In this document: positions 11,508-24,252 of the stretch, piece by piece
How positions within the stretch are numbered: the first letter of the stretch is position 1
Layout: every line of letters starts with the position of its first letter
Origin: Piromyces finnis
Taxonomy: Eukaryota; Neocallimastigomycota; Neocallimastigomycetes; Neocallimastigales; Neocallimastigaceae
DNA: 64,000 nucleotides
Assembly (NCBI GenBank): GCA_002104945.1
Contig: MCFH01000046.1
Coordinates: forward strand, 248,001 to 312,000
Direction: 5' to 3'
Position numbers and translations under genes: made by a program
Notes under the pieces: generated by a model
The model's input: the letters and a program-made list of their open reading frames with translations, nothing else
The model's database searches: none
Told to the model about the DNA's origin: nothing

Positions 11508-13911
11508 AGTCTATAAAAATTATTTTTTGATAGTTTTATAATTATGATAAAATTGATTATTTGCATTTTTATACCTTTTAATTTTGCTAATGAAATCATT
11601 AAATTACTAATTTTTCTACCCATCTTTAGGCCAGGAAAACGTTGTCCTGGACACTGTGGTCTTTTGGTAGTAAAAGTTCCACGAGGATTTTGCATACAAA
11701 CCCATTCAATTTCAGTGATTTTCATTTCAGGTACAACATTTATATTTCTCTCTAAGAATTTTATAAGTACAGAAGCACCTTTTTTACTTACTATTAAAGG
11801 TGTTAATTTCTTTTTACGTATTTCTTCTGGAGATGTTGGCTGAAGTGAAAAATCCATTCTTGCATTTGATCTATTTGAGGCTAAACTATCTCTACTTGAT
11901 GTCATTTCATTTTTTTCTTTCTCTTGGATTTCTTTTTCTGTTTGTGTTAAATCTTCTTTTACTACATTTACATTATCATTAGAAAGTGATATTATTGGAT
12001 CAAAGAAGTTTTCAGAGTTTGTATTATTAATTGTTTTTTCATCATTACCATTAATATTTGTAATGGTGTCCTTATTTGAATTTTCAGGATTGGGTATCAA
12101 ATGAACAGGAATTGGGGAAATAATTTCCTCATTATCATTTTTATTTTTATTATTTTCTTCATCTTTTTTATCATTAATTTCTTCTGTTGATAAATTAACA
12201 TCAGATTTATTATTATTTTCACCTGATATTGATTCTTGGGATGTTTCTGGAATAGGTGGTGATTTTGGAGTGCTAATAACTGGTGCAACAGGTTTTTCTT
12301 CTTTTATACTATTATTTAAGAATGAAAAAATAGAATTGATGACATTGGAAGCTGTCATTGGTGGTTGACTATTTCGTTTATTAGTATTAGTATTATTACC
12401 AAATGTTAGATTATTAATAAAATAACTAAAATCAATTGAAGAATGTTTATTTGAGGAATGTTTTTCATTTTCATCTTTAGGCATGCTAAAAAAATTTTTA
12501 CTCTTATTAGGTTTTTTAAGAATTCTAGATGGATCTTTTTTAACGTCTGTATTTGCATTTGGATCTAAAGGTAATTTATTATTATTAACTTTATCACCAA
12601 TAGTATCTGCTTCAATATTTGATTTTTCATTATGTACTTTGCTATTAAATGATATAACATCTATTGTATCATTATTTTCATCTTCATTATTTGCATTAAT
12701 ATTTTTTCCAACAGTAGATACTTTTTTTTTATTTTCCTTCATAGTTTTAATATTTTCGACTTTTTGAAGTTCTTCATCTCCTTCGTCTTCTGAATAAGAT
12801 GATGAAGATGAAATTTCCATTACATCAACATCTACATTACTTCCATGGTTACTTGATGGATCTGATTTGCGATTCAAAGAAAAACCCCTACTTAAAAAAT
12901 TATATCCTGAAGTTGAGTTGTTTTTATTATTCGTCTGATTTTTTTGATTATCTTCATTAGATGATTCATAAGTATTCTGAGAAGAACTAATTTCTTTTTT
13001 TAAATTTCCTGCTAATGGTTGTCGATTATCTACTTTAACAAAATCTGATAGATCTTTCAATTTTAAAGATTTTTCTTTTTTCTTTTCTTTGTCATCTTTT
13101 AGATAATCTGGTTTGAATTTACGCTTTTCTGGAACGTCCGGTAAAATATCTATAATTTCAGCTTCATTATTTGTCATCCGATTTGCACGATATTTCAAAT
13201 CTTGATAAGCCTTTAACTGATATGTAACAAGATCCTTTTTTCTCATAAACCTAATTTAAATTCATATTATTAAGATTATCCATTATTATTTATTTGTATA
13301 CATAATTAAATTGTATTTTTTATTAGTAATATTATGGGGAAAAAATAATATAAATATATTTAATGGTAATGATTAATTATAAAAAATTAGAATTATTTAT
13401 ATTTATTTATTATTTATAAACTAACATATCCATTAAAAAGTTTTTTTCTGTAATTGGTTGGTCCACATTATTCATTAATGATCTATCTAATAGAGATAAG
13501 CGATGAACAAATTTATCTTTACATTCCATACGAATAATAGGTTGCCCATATCCCATATTTTTAAGATCTTCTATAAAGCCATTTTCAGTTAAAATTCTAT
13601 TGAAATAATATATATAACATATTTATAAATTATATTAATATTTCTTTTATACAACTAATATTTATATCTAAAATATAGTTTAAATATACTCGATATGAAT
13701 GAAATAAAATAATAATTAAGTTTATAAAAAATTACTTGTAAAAATCTTCTTCAGTGTATTCGCCTAAAAATTTTGGTTCTGGATCACTACCAAAATCACA
13801 ACATAAATCCGAGTCACTAAAATTAAAGTCTGGCATTGTCATTGGATTGGCATTTAAATTAAGCTGACGCCTTAAAGCTTCAAAAGTATTTGAAAATGAT
13901 AAATGTTCCAT
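10704..13911 (-). CDS. Conserved protein of unknown function with C-terminal QNP/PGQ-type domain
   Basis: Not assigned to a named family. Six exons (13911-13736, 13596-13426, 13250-11575, 11426-11313, 11201-11102, 10983-10704) join in phase to 838 aa, stop TGA. Residues ~1-115 form a small N-terminal segment. The middle, ~180-590, is Asn/Ser/Asp/Lys-rich and looks disordered. The C-terminal ~250 residues are dense and conserved-looking: EWVCMQNPRGTF, PGQRFPGLKMGR, then PEHFHNAAIYSQKGYMFINP, GLAAVSWAFKLG and SDRLNKYF. From memory this block resembles uncharacterised proteins found in bacteria and some eukaryotes; no function can be stated. Exons 1-2 are linked to exon 3 by a GTTAGT donor. A methionine six bases into exon 3 could be mistaken for the start. 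Confidence 0.8.
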
Positions 13912-14013
13912 TTTTATTTCTTTATGTAATATTTTTGAACAGAATAATTTTTATAGGTCTTCAAGTATTTTTTCAGGTTTATGCTTTATTTAAATATTAA
14001 CTTGTTTTTGTAT

Positions 14014-14025
<12 letters not shown>

Positions 14026-14056
<31 letters not shown>

Positions 14057-14057
14057 G
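14026..14057. repeat. (TTA/TTTA) microsatellite
   Basis: A TTA run passes into about seven tandem TTTA units. Confidence 0.85.
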
Positions 14058-16134
14058 GAATTAAAAGGTATTTATAATACAATTTTTATCTTTATAATTA
14101 TTGAATAGCCTTTTATCTTAATTTTAACTTTTGTAAATTAAAATAATTCAAAGGCAGTAAGATAATTATTTATTCGGATTTGTTATATATATTAAAATTC
14201 ATTTTACTTAATAAACATTAATATATGAATAAGTTGAATAATTTCGTTACTTTTTTATTTCTTTTTTATTTTTATTATTTTTTCTTTTAGACAAATTTTA
14301 ATTTATAATTGTTTAATTTTTTTTAGTCAATACATTGCTTAAACTTTTAAACAAAGGTAATATAAACTCTTCGTTACTAATATCTTGTTATCTTTATAAA
14401 ATATGCCTATAATAATATTATAAATAAATTGTAAAAACAAATTTTATTAAAGTAATTAGTTATAAAAAAAAAAAAAAGAAAAAGAAAAAAAGAATATAAA
14501 GTAATAATAAAAAAAAAACTTAAAAATGAAAAAATAAATGAATGAAACACAGAAGAGAAAGCTTTTAATGAAATATTTTTTTAATATATGTACTTACTCT
14601 TATATTACTGATTAATATTGTAATTGTAATATTTTTTTTTATTTGAAAAAAAAAAAAAAAATAACTTTAATACTTCTTTTTATTGTAGGTGGTATTTTAA
14701 ATATTTTTTTTAATGAATTTGAAAAATTTTAATAAAAATAATATTAATAAAATATTATATATGGGAATAATATTAATACTATTTCTATTTTTTTTATTTT
14801 ATTTAAAAAATAAGCAAGTTTTTTTTATCTAATATATTTGATTAATTTTAGTGTAATTTTATTAGAATCAAAACTTTTATTTTTTTATATCAAGCCACAC
14901 AAAATAATTTTATATAATAAACAAATAAAAAAAATTTACTTTTAACATACAATAAATACCAAAAATTAGAATTAATTGTTCATAGATTTTTTTTTTTATG
15001 AAGTTTGTTTTAGTTGTTTTATTTATGTTAACTAGCCACATCTAGTAAATACTAAAAAATTTCATTTTATAGCATAAGTTCTAATATTCTCCACATATAT
15101 ATACTAATATAATCATTAAATTAATGTAGAACCTATATATACCATTTATCGTAAAGAATATCTTTAGGATTAGATTTAAATAAGGTTATAATTTAAAGTT
15201 TATTAATCATGCTATTTTTGTTATTAATTAATTCCAAAAAAAAAAAAAAAATCATATGTTTTTCTTTTTTAATTCTATTACCATTCATTTATTCATTTAT
15301 TTAGGGCAACTTTAAAAAAAATAAAAATATTAGTAATAATAATGGCTCATAATAAAATAAAAAAAAAAAGATATAGATTATAGGCATTTTAATAATATAT
15401 AAAATATAATAATAGGAATATATTTATTTTTTGAACTATATTGTTCTGGTTTTTTATTATTATTTTATAAATTTAGCTGTCATCCATTTTTTTTAACAAT
15501 AAACATTTTTCTTTTTTTTTCTTTATAAGTATATTAAATTAATTAAATTAATTTCTTATAAAAGAAATTGTGGATAATATATTAATAAAACTAATATATT
15601 AAACACATATAATTTTTTTTTTCTTTTTTAACGACAATAAAAGATTTTGAACCTCATAGAACGTAATAATATGCTACATTAAGTTTTTTATAATAATCTA
15701 AATATATTATGAAGTATTCTCTCTGTAAAATACTTATTTAATAAAAATAATTAAAAAAAACATTAAATGTTAGCTTTAATAATAACAAGTAAATAAAGTG
15801 GCAAAGCTAATTAGTATAATAAGATAAAATAAAATATATACAACATTTAAGAATATAAAGTTTAATCACAATTTGAAATACTATAGAAATAATAATGCAA
15901 GACAATAGAGAATAAAATGAATGGATTTGAATATATAAAATATTTATTTATATACTATTTAAATGAAATATAGTTATTACCTTTAAAAAAATATGATTTT
16001 TTAATAATTTATATTATAGCAAAATTTGTAACTATTAAAGTTTATTTTATAATATCAAATGATAGTCTTAATTTATATATATGTCTTTTTTTTTATATAT
16101 TTTCATCGTTAACTCAATATTCTATTAAAAAGTA

Positions 16135-16135
<1 letters not shown>

Positions 16136-16189
<54 letters not shown>

Positions 16190-16192
16190 ATA
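16136..16192. repeat. (TAAA)n tetranucleotide microsatellite
   Basis: About fourteen near-perfect tandem TAAA units in gene-free sequence 300 bp past the PUS3 stop codon. Confidence 0.9.
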
Positions 16193-16495
16193 TTTTCACA
16201 AAGAATTATTCTAATATTATTTTATAAAATAATTATTGATTATTGATCTAATTGATTAAACAATTTCGTAACATAGTGAATTATTAAATGCATTTGTGAA
16301 TCAATTTTAAGCTATTTACTTCAGAAGATTATATTTTATAAACATAAAAATATCATTAATTTTGTTTTATAAACAATTAATGTATATATAATTAATAATT
16401 ACTTTAATGATTATCTTTTGTATAAATATAGAAAAGAAATGTTTATTATTCTTATTTCTTATTTTGTTTTATGGTTAATTAAAAAAAAAAAAGCA

Positions 16496-18635
16496 TTATT
16501 CCTTGTTTTCTTTTTTTAATCTCTTTTTCTCTTGTTTTATTAAAAATTTTTCTCTTACACATTGGATTGATTCACATCTTTGACGATTCATTACTTTAAC
16601 ATATTTTTTTTCTTGAACATTTTTGGAACCAGAACATAATGTTCCTTTCATAACATTATTAATTACATCATTAAATCTTTTTTCACATTTTTGTTTTTCT
16701 TCTTTATCTTCATTAATACTTTTACGTTTATATATAATTTCTAATTCTTGCTTATCATTTTCTAAACTTTGAGTATTATCTATATTTGTATTTTCAGTCT
16801 TGATTTTTTTAGTTTTATGTAATTGATCCATATCCTTCTCATCCACTTTGTTACTATTATTGTCTTCATTTGTTATTTTTTTTTCTTCAGGTTCAAAATG
16901 TCTTAAAGGTTTTTTGATATGGTTATTATTACTAGCATCTGGTAAATATTTTACATCACGGATTAAAGTTTCAATCATAGCTGATTTAATTTGTTTCATT
17001 TTCCATTGGTTAAATACATTTAAAAAGAAATTTTTTGAATTATATATTGGATCATCACTAAAATAATCTTCTAGTCTCCATTGAAATGTTCCTTTTGGAT
17101 AGCCTGTATCTACCAATACTAATGGAAATTCGTCAGCTAAATCATACGATGGTCTTCCTAATTTACCATCATTATGTTGAGATAAATCCAAAAGAGTGTC
17201 GATGATTTCTGGCTCTTCTAAATGTCTACCAATTAAAAATAATATTCCCATGAAAAATCGAACTTGGTGCCATAAAAAGGCTTTTCCACAGACTTCGAAT
17301 ATATACATATCAAATGGTGATGATTTTTCTATATTATACGATTCTTTCTCTTCATTTTTATTTTGTTGTTGTAGAGAATGTTTTTTTAAATATTCATCAT
17401 TTAACTTGTCAGGATCTTCAATAAATACTTCATTGGGCTCAACCTGGTCTGTTGGAATATTAATGGTTTTTTCTAAATGATTCATTTTATATATTTCTGC
17501 CGAGTAAACCGTTCTTCGATAATGTGAATTATATAAGGGATCTATTTTACAAAAATTTCTAAAATCATGAACGCCAACAAGTTTCTTTGCAGCTTTTTGC
17601 ATCAATGGTATATCTAAACGTTGGGCTGGGAAAAAATATTTATAAGTTCTGTAAGTACAATGGAAACGAGCATTGAAATTCTTATCAACTGGTGACCAAC
17701 TGATAATACGAATATCTGAAGGTAAAAGTCTATTTAGTATAGTAACATATGCTAATTCTTCTTTTTTCGGTTGCTTTTTCGACTTTATATATAAAAATAA
17801 ATTTATTTTTTATTGTTAAAAAACATGTAGTTATAGGGTATAAAATAAATATTTATATCATAATATAAAAATATATCGATTAAAGAAAAAAGAATATTAA
17901 AATATTATAATAATTCATTTAAATATCATAATATTTTATCATAATTTTAAAATTCCTCTTATTACTATTAGGAATTTTATCACAATTTTAAAATTAAAAT
18001 AAAATATTTTATCATAATATTTTATTTTAAATTTTAAAAAATTCTAAATTAAAAATACAAGAAAATATATAATCTCATACCTTATTACTTTGATTTTTGT
18101 TGTTACTTAATTCTTCAATAGTTTTATCTTTTTCTGAATTGCAAATCTCATCTATAGCTATAGCGTTGCCCATTTTTGAATTTAAATTTGTATTATCATT
18201 TTCTGATAATTCATCATTTTCCATTAATTCTTTCCATGTGAAAACATCTTCACCATTTGCTGGTAAATTTGACCGAACACATAAATTAACAATTTGGCAA
18301 AATGCGCTTACACCTTTGTCAGTTCTTCCACAACGATTATACCTACAAGATTCTCTATCTTTGATTAATTTCGCAGTCTGAAGAGCTTTAAATAAATGTG
18401 ATTCAATAGTATCAACATTCTCACCTTCCTGGGCGGCATAACCATAATAATTCCAACCAAGATAAGCTATTTTTAATGCTATTGGCCTTTGATTGTATTT
18501 TTTTATATCAAAAGGTCTTTGTTTATGAAAATATTTTTTTTTCCCTTTTCCTATAATATTAAATTCTTTTTCATATGATATTATTCTTTCAATCAATTGT
18601 TCCTTTGTCCATTTATGATATTTTACACTATCCAT
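16496..18635 (-). CDS. PUS3: tRNA pseudouridine(38/39) synthase PUS3/Deg1
   Basis: TruA-family enzyme that isomerises uridine 38/39 in the tRNA anticodon stem. Two exons (18635-18081 and 17782-16496) join in phase 0 to 613 aa. The catalytic motif RCGRTDKGVSAF places the nucleophilic Asp at residue 106. Further hallmarks are IAYLGWNYYGYA, ILNRLLPSDIRI, FNARFHCTYRTYKYFFP, GVHDFRNFCKID and FLWHQVRFFMGILFLIG. This pattern matches PUS3/Deg1 rather than PUS1 (nuclear TruA paralogue). It is longer than human PUS3 (about 481 aa). The extra length is an acidic/Asn-rich insert around the exon junction and a Lys/Glu-rich C-terminal extension of roughly 150 residues. The 298-nt intron carries internal repeats. 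Confidence 0.94.
17921..18030. repeat. Internal repeats in the PUS3 intron
   Basis: A 22-bp unit beginning ATTTTATCATAATTTT recurs at 17933-17954 and 17974-17995 with one mismatch. Related ATCATAATATTTTAT units flank them on both sides. All lie inside the single PUS3 intron (18080-17783). Confidence 0.7.
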
Positions 18636-19125
18636 TTTATAAATTATTAATTCTTCATTATATATATTATTAATTAAATATAGTGTTATTATAATTATAA
18701 AAGATGAAAATAAATAACTTATTTGTTATCCAAAAACTTTTAGTATTAATATTTTATAAAAACTTTTGTGATACGTTAAAAAAAAAAGAAAAAATTATTT
18801 AATAAAATTATTTATAAGAAAAAAAATAAAAAAAAATTTTAATATCATAATTAATTTAAATAGGAAACTTTATTATAATTAATGATAAAATATACATAAA
18901 ATTTTTATAAATATTAGTTTGACAAATATAAAATAAAGAATAATTAAAATATATATGTTTACTAAATTCTAATGTAGCTCATAAATCACTATAAAAAGAC
19001 CATTTATATTAATATATTATTTCTAACTAAATTTTTTGTATAAATGTTTATGTAATATAAATATATATGCATATATAATATATTTTATTTTAAATTATTT
19101 TTTTTTTCCTTCATTATTTTATTTT
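18636..19125. other. Upstream region of PUS3
   Basis: 490 bp of AT-rich sequence between the PUS3 start and the stop of the next minus-strand gene. The PUS3 promoter is expected here. No gene is seen. Confidence 0.6.
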
Positions 19126-22100
19126 TTATTTCTTTTCTATCTCAGCAACGGGAATTTCCTCAATCGGTGGTTTACTTTCATTTTCTTTCAGATGCGTAGA
19201 AGTATCTTCATATAATTCATTAATATCACTGTTGACATTTTTAATTACATCATTGTTTTCAGTTGTTTTTTTAATATCTTCATCTTTAATTTAAAAAATA
19301 ATAATAAAAACAGTAATAAAAATAATTAATATTTACTTTTATTAATTTTGTATTTTATTTTATCAACTAGATTATTGTAAAAAATATGTCTTCAACAATA
19401 CCTTTTATAAAGCTCTCTACTTTCTCATAATTATTCAATACACGATCAAATGCTGTTGTTGTATTATCTTCTGGAACCTTATATAATTTATTATTTCTTT
19501 TATGTTCTGCGAAAAGACGGTCAACTTGGTTTTGATTAATTGAGGTATCAGCATATAATTTAACAGATTGACTAGTAGATTCGCTTAGGGTTCGATGCTT
19601 AGGTTTTCTAACTCTAGATGTAGGATAATCTTCCTTATTAGATGTAGATAAAGTTGAACGATACTCATTATTATTACATTTTCTAATATTTCTGCCAGAT
19701 GAAGAATTATAAGTATCACCACTAATATGCTTTCCTCTTCTTATAGTAGAGGTTCCAGTGGCATTTGTTGTTGAACAACGCTTTGGTCTAGTTGATTTTA
19801 ATTTAGCACCGTAAATTAATTCAGTCTGCTCCAATGGTGATTTTTCTCTTTTTAATTCTTCGTTATCATTCTTTTTAATTGGTGGTACGTGTTTTTGTTG
19901 TGTTTTTTGTCGTATTGGATAATTTTCTGGGTAAGTAGATATATTTCTTAAATACATTTCTGTAATTAATCTTTCTTTTTTCCATTGATCAACAGAACAA
20001 TAAGGCTTCTTTTCTTTTAATCTTTTTAGCAATGTCTAGTTAATAATATATTAAACAGCATCAATAATTGAAATTAAAAAATAATTTGATACTTATTAAT
20101 TAACAATAATTATAAAATACTTACCATTGATTCTCTATTCATTTCATTTTCTAATCTTCTATTTTGATCTATATGTAAACTTCTAAATACAGGCTCAATA
20201 ACATCATTATTATCATCTAAATTAGATGTACCAACATTATTCTTTCCTTGATAGATCATTCGATTTAATATATTTTGATTATTTTTTCTTATTTCATCAT
20301 CTTTCTCTATATATATTGATAGAATTATAGATAAAATATAAATATTAATATTTAATATATACATAATGTTGTACCTGAAATTTTTCAATTTTAATATATA
20401 TTATATTCGTTTTCTTGCCTTTTTTCATTTGTCTTGCTTTTAACTTTTGATCAATGTGCACATATCTTTTTGGAGAATCATTGTCAACAGTTTTCTTAAT
20501 ATTTAAAATATTCATTTTATGAATAGAATATACATAATTATTCCACATATTTGCCATATAGCGATTGCAAGAAGGCTTTATTGAGACAAAAGCTCTATAA
20601 TTGTTTTTTAAGCTCTTTTTATTAGTACTTTTTTTCTTTTTATTAGCTTTAGTTTTTGTATTAGTATTATTTTTACTTATAGTTGTATTTTTATTGCTGG
20701 GTTTATTACGATTAGTTTTTTTATCATTATTATTCTCACTTTCATCTTCAGAACTATGGATTGAAATATCACCTGCAATTACTCTTTGTCTTTCCATCTC
20801 GATTCTATCCAATTCTTCTTGAACTTTTCTATTTCTTATTTTACCGATATCTGAGTTTTTTATAGCATTTCTTGTGGATAAAGGCATGCCCTTTCTTAAT
20901 TTCTTATCGAAATCTGAATCATCAGGATTTTCATCTCCAAAGTGTATCTTTTTCAATTTTCTATTTTTCATTCCTTCTCTTTTTAGATTTTTCATATTAT
21001 GATTATCATTATCATCGTCTTCGTATTTGTTTTGTTTATCAAGTGGACATGTATGTAATCTATTATGTATTATATTTCTTTCACATGAATTATTCCTATT
21101 TCTCTGTTTTCCAGCTACTGCGGTACGTGGTCTAGGTATTTTATTTTTTATATAGGGATTGCTATTAACAGGATCTACTGTATCTTGATTATTACTTTTA
21201 CTTGTTTTATTATAACTATTATTTGTGCCCTTATTTCTATCCATATTCATATTTTGATGATTTTCGCTATTATCATTTAGCTTATATAAATACGCATTAT
21301 CAAATTCATTTTTATCATTATTGGTGTTATTATTTTTTATCTTTTCATCATCCTTATTTCTATTTCCAGATAATCCTTCATCAATTTCTTTTTGTTCATT
21401 TTTATTGTTATTATTACTGTCATTGCTATTATCATTATTATTGACAGAATCCATATAAATATATTTACTAATATAATCATTATTATCATTATTATTTGTA
21501 TTTTTGTTATTTATACTTGAATATTGCTCATTATTTTGATTAGAGAATAAATTTTTATTACTATTAGTAGATTCATGAATTAAATCATCTTTAATATTTA
21601 TATTTTCTTCCTTTTCTTTATTATAAGATAAGCTTTTATTAATTATATCATTCGCAATTGATCTAGTTTTAATTTCACTAATATTTCCATCTAAATTAAT
21701 ATTTTCATTTTCATTCCCTTCATCATCAATTAAGCTTTTATTAATTATATCATTCACAATCGATCTAGTTTTAATTTCACTAATATTTCCATCTAAATTA
21801 ATATTTCCATTTCCATTCCATTTATCATCAATAACATTTTTATTAGTTATATCATTTGAAATTGATCTACTTTTAATTTCACTAATATTATTTCCTAATT
21901 TAGAATCTTCATTTTCTTTTCTTTTATTGTCATCAGTTGAATTTACATTATCTATATTATTAATGATTGATCTAGTTTTAATTTCATTAGTATCATGTAC
22001 TTCATCATTATTATAAGATTTACTTTCTCCATCAGAAAATTCATCCCCAAAGTTTGTGGTTGTTGGACGAGAAGTTATATCATCATATTCTTCTGTTGCA

Positions 22101-22592
22101 CCATTTGTCTCTGTTTCTGATACAGTTGGAACACTTCTTCTAATAACTTTTGTTGTTGTAATAGTTTTTTCAAAAATTTTTTCTTTTGTCACTACATAAT
22201 CTGAATCTTCATATCTTTCTTGATCACCTTCTGTTAAATCCTGTAATGAATTTTGACTATTACTTTTGATTGTTACCGGTTTTGCTTCATCTACCCCAGA
22301 ATGATATAATTCTTCATCATCACCTATAATTTATAATTTACATTTTATTATTTGAATTGTAATAATAAATAATTATAAATAATTATATATATATAATAAA
22401 TTTGTTAAGCAACATTCTAATCATTAATCTTACTTAAATTTTGGATTTGAAGATCATCATTTTGGTCTATATTTATTTCCAAAACATTAATATTAGGAGG
22501 AAACAGTATTTAGTTATTATAATGTTTTTTTTTTTTAATATATATTGTTCTCTATTTTTCAATTTTAATTTAATACCTCTTTCAGATTCCAT
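19126..22592 (-). CDS. Large disordered protein with ~34-residue tandem repeats, unknown function
   Basis: Not recognised. Six exons (22592-22577, 22466-22434, 22323-20375, 20304-20125, 20035-19402, 19283-19126) keep phase and give 989 aa. The first two exons are only 16 and 33 nt, so the start MESERDQNDD depends on splice consensus. Residues ~60-420 are Asn/Asp/Ser-rich. A repeat containing SEIKTRSI...NDIINKS occurs at about residues 130, 165, 199 and 233. From ~430 onward the protein becomes basic with several Arg/Lys clusters (RPRTAVAG, PKRYVHIDQKLKAR). The end is acidic again. No membrane span or signal peptide is seen. The alternation of acidic and basic blocks would suit a scaffold or microtubule-associated protein, but that is speculation. 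Confidence 0.72.
21600..21990 (-). repeat. Four in-frame ~102-bp tandem repeats in the 989-aa gene
   Basis: Four copies of a unit encoding EIK(T/S)RSI...(N)DI are spaced 35, 34 and 34 codons apart. The two central copies are nearly identical in DNA, including the AATATTAATTTAGATGGAAA segment, so the duplication is recent. The outer copies are diverged. Confidence 0.85.
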
Positions 22593-24198
22593 TATTTATA
22601 TATATATATATAATTTGATCAGATATTATATTATATAAATTATAATGAATCTTGCCCTGATTAAACTTTTAGTAACAATAATTATATAAAAAAGAAACTG
22701 TTAAAGTTCTAAAACTGAAATATATTGAAAAAAGAAAGTTCCAATACTATTATTAATTATTACATATATAAATTTGTGGAAATAAACAAGTGGTTATTAA
22801 TACAATATAGCATAAATATATAAATATAATAATTATATTAATAAGAAAACAGTCATTATATTAAATATATCCGATAATTTTTATAAATATTTATAAATAC
22901 ATGTTTTTCATTTATATGAAAACCTTTATATTTATTTATTTATTTGTATATTTTTTAATAATTCAGTTTTTAATTTTAAATAATTTTTTAAAAAATCCCG
23001 TAAATATAAATATATTTTGTTTTTTATTTTATTTTATATCTGATTATATATATTAATAATTTGATATATATAAGTAATATATATACCCACAATTATTTAT
23101 TATTAATATCAATTTATTAATGAAGATCCTGTAATAAAAAAAAAACAATCCCAACTGTAGAATATTGAAGGTATAATTCTAACTTGTTATTTCATATATA
23201 TTTACAGTTCTCAAAAGTTTTTATTTTATTAAAATTTCTTTAATCCTTTTTGAATTTAGTTTTACTCAATAATTTTATTATATATAAAATAAATATTTAT
23301 AATAAATATTATATAATAGAGATAAAATATTACTTCTTTCTTTACACTGTTATTTTATAATTTTACTAGAAATAATAAAACATTAATTTAAGAATAATAA
23401 AACAAAATCATTATAAATAAGTATCATCAACCTTTTAATTTTTAAGGAATAATTTTGTTTAATTTGAAGTTAAAATATTAGTTTTTTTTTATTATTTTTA
23501 TAAAGATTAAGATTAAAATAAAATTATAATATATTTTAGTTATAATTAAATGGAATTATTTATTTATATATATAACATAATCTTTATTTAATTATATAAA
23601 ACGTTAATAAAATACTTTTTTTATTACTATTAAAATTAACAAACATTTATATTATCTATGTTGTTTAAATCATTAAAATTAAGGTTTTTAAAGCTTCTTG
23701 ATATTATTGTAGATGTGTAAGAAAAAAAAAAATTATAATTATTAAAATTTTATAAAAAAATATTTTTTTTTTATCTAAAAAAATATATCCATCATATTAA
23801 TATTTATTTGCTTTATATTATTTTATTTTGCTTTTATTTTAGCGTTATATTTTTATATTTAATGAAAATATATCTTGAATTTATAACTATTTTTATTTTT
23901 AATTTTTTAAATATTTGTAATTTTTTTTATTTGTTTTATTGGGTAATAAATATGTTTTTTGTTAAATATTTTAAATAATTCTTTATTAATTATACTGAGA
24001 TGTATAAATTAATATGAAATAATCAAATGTGTTAAAAGAATATGATAAAAAATTGTTAAATTACTTTTAATATTTTATATGATTTTAATTTTTTTTTTTT
24101 TTTATTTTCAGTTTAAAAGAGTACATTATACAAAATCTTTTAATTATTAGTAAACAATATATTTATTATATAATTTAATATTTTGTATATTTGTTTAA

Positions 24199-24235
<37 letters not shown>

Positions 24236-24252
24236 AATGTTATTTTAATTTT
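22593..24252. other. 1.66-kb gene-free AT-rich region
   Basis: Upstream of the 989-aa gene and downstream of the Nudix/eIF2B-like gene. It holds homopolymers, short TA repeats near 22599-22610 and a TTA microsatellite at 24201-24234. No coding sequence seen. Confidence 0.65.
24201..24234. repeat. (TTA)n microsatellite
   Basis: About eleven perfect TTA units, ending 19 bp from the stop codon of the Nudix/eIF2B-like gene. Confidence 0.9.

Larger units (their letters stand above)
13912..16495. other. 2.6-kb gene-free AT-rich desert
   Basis: Between the start of the 838-aa gene and the stop of PUS3. It contains TTAT-type and TAAA-type tetranucleotide microsatellites (listed separately) and many A/T runs. 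I see no open frame with coding character, no tRNA and no transposon end. Confidence 0.65.
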
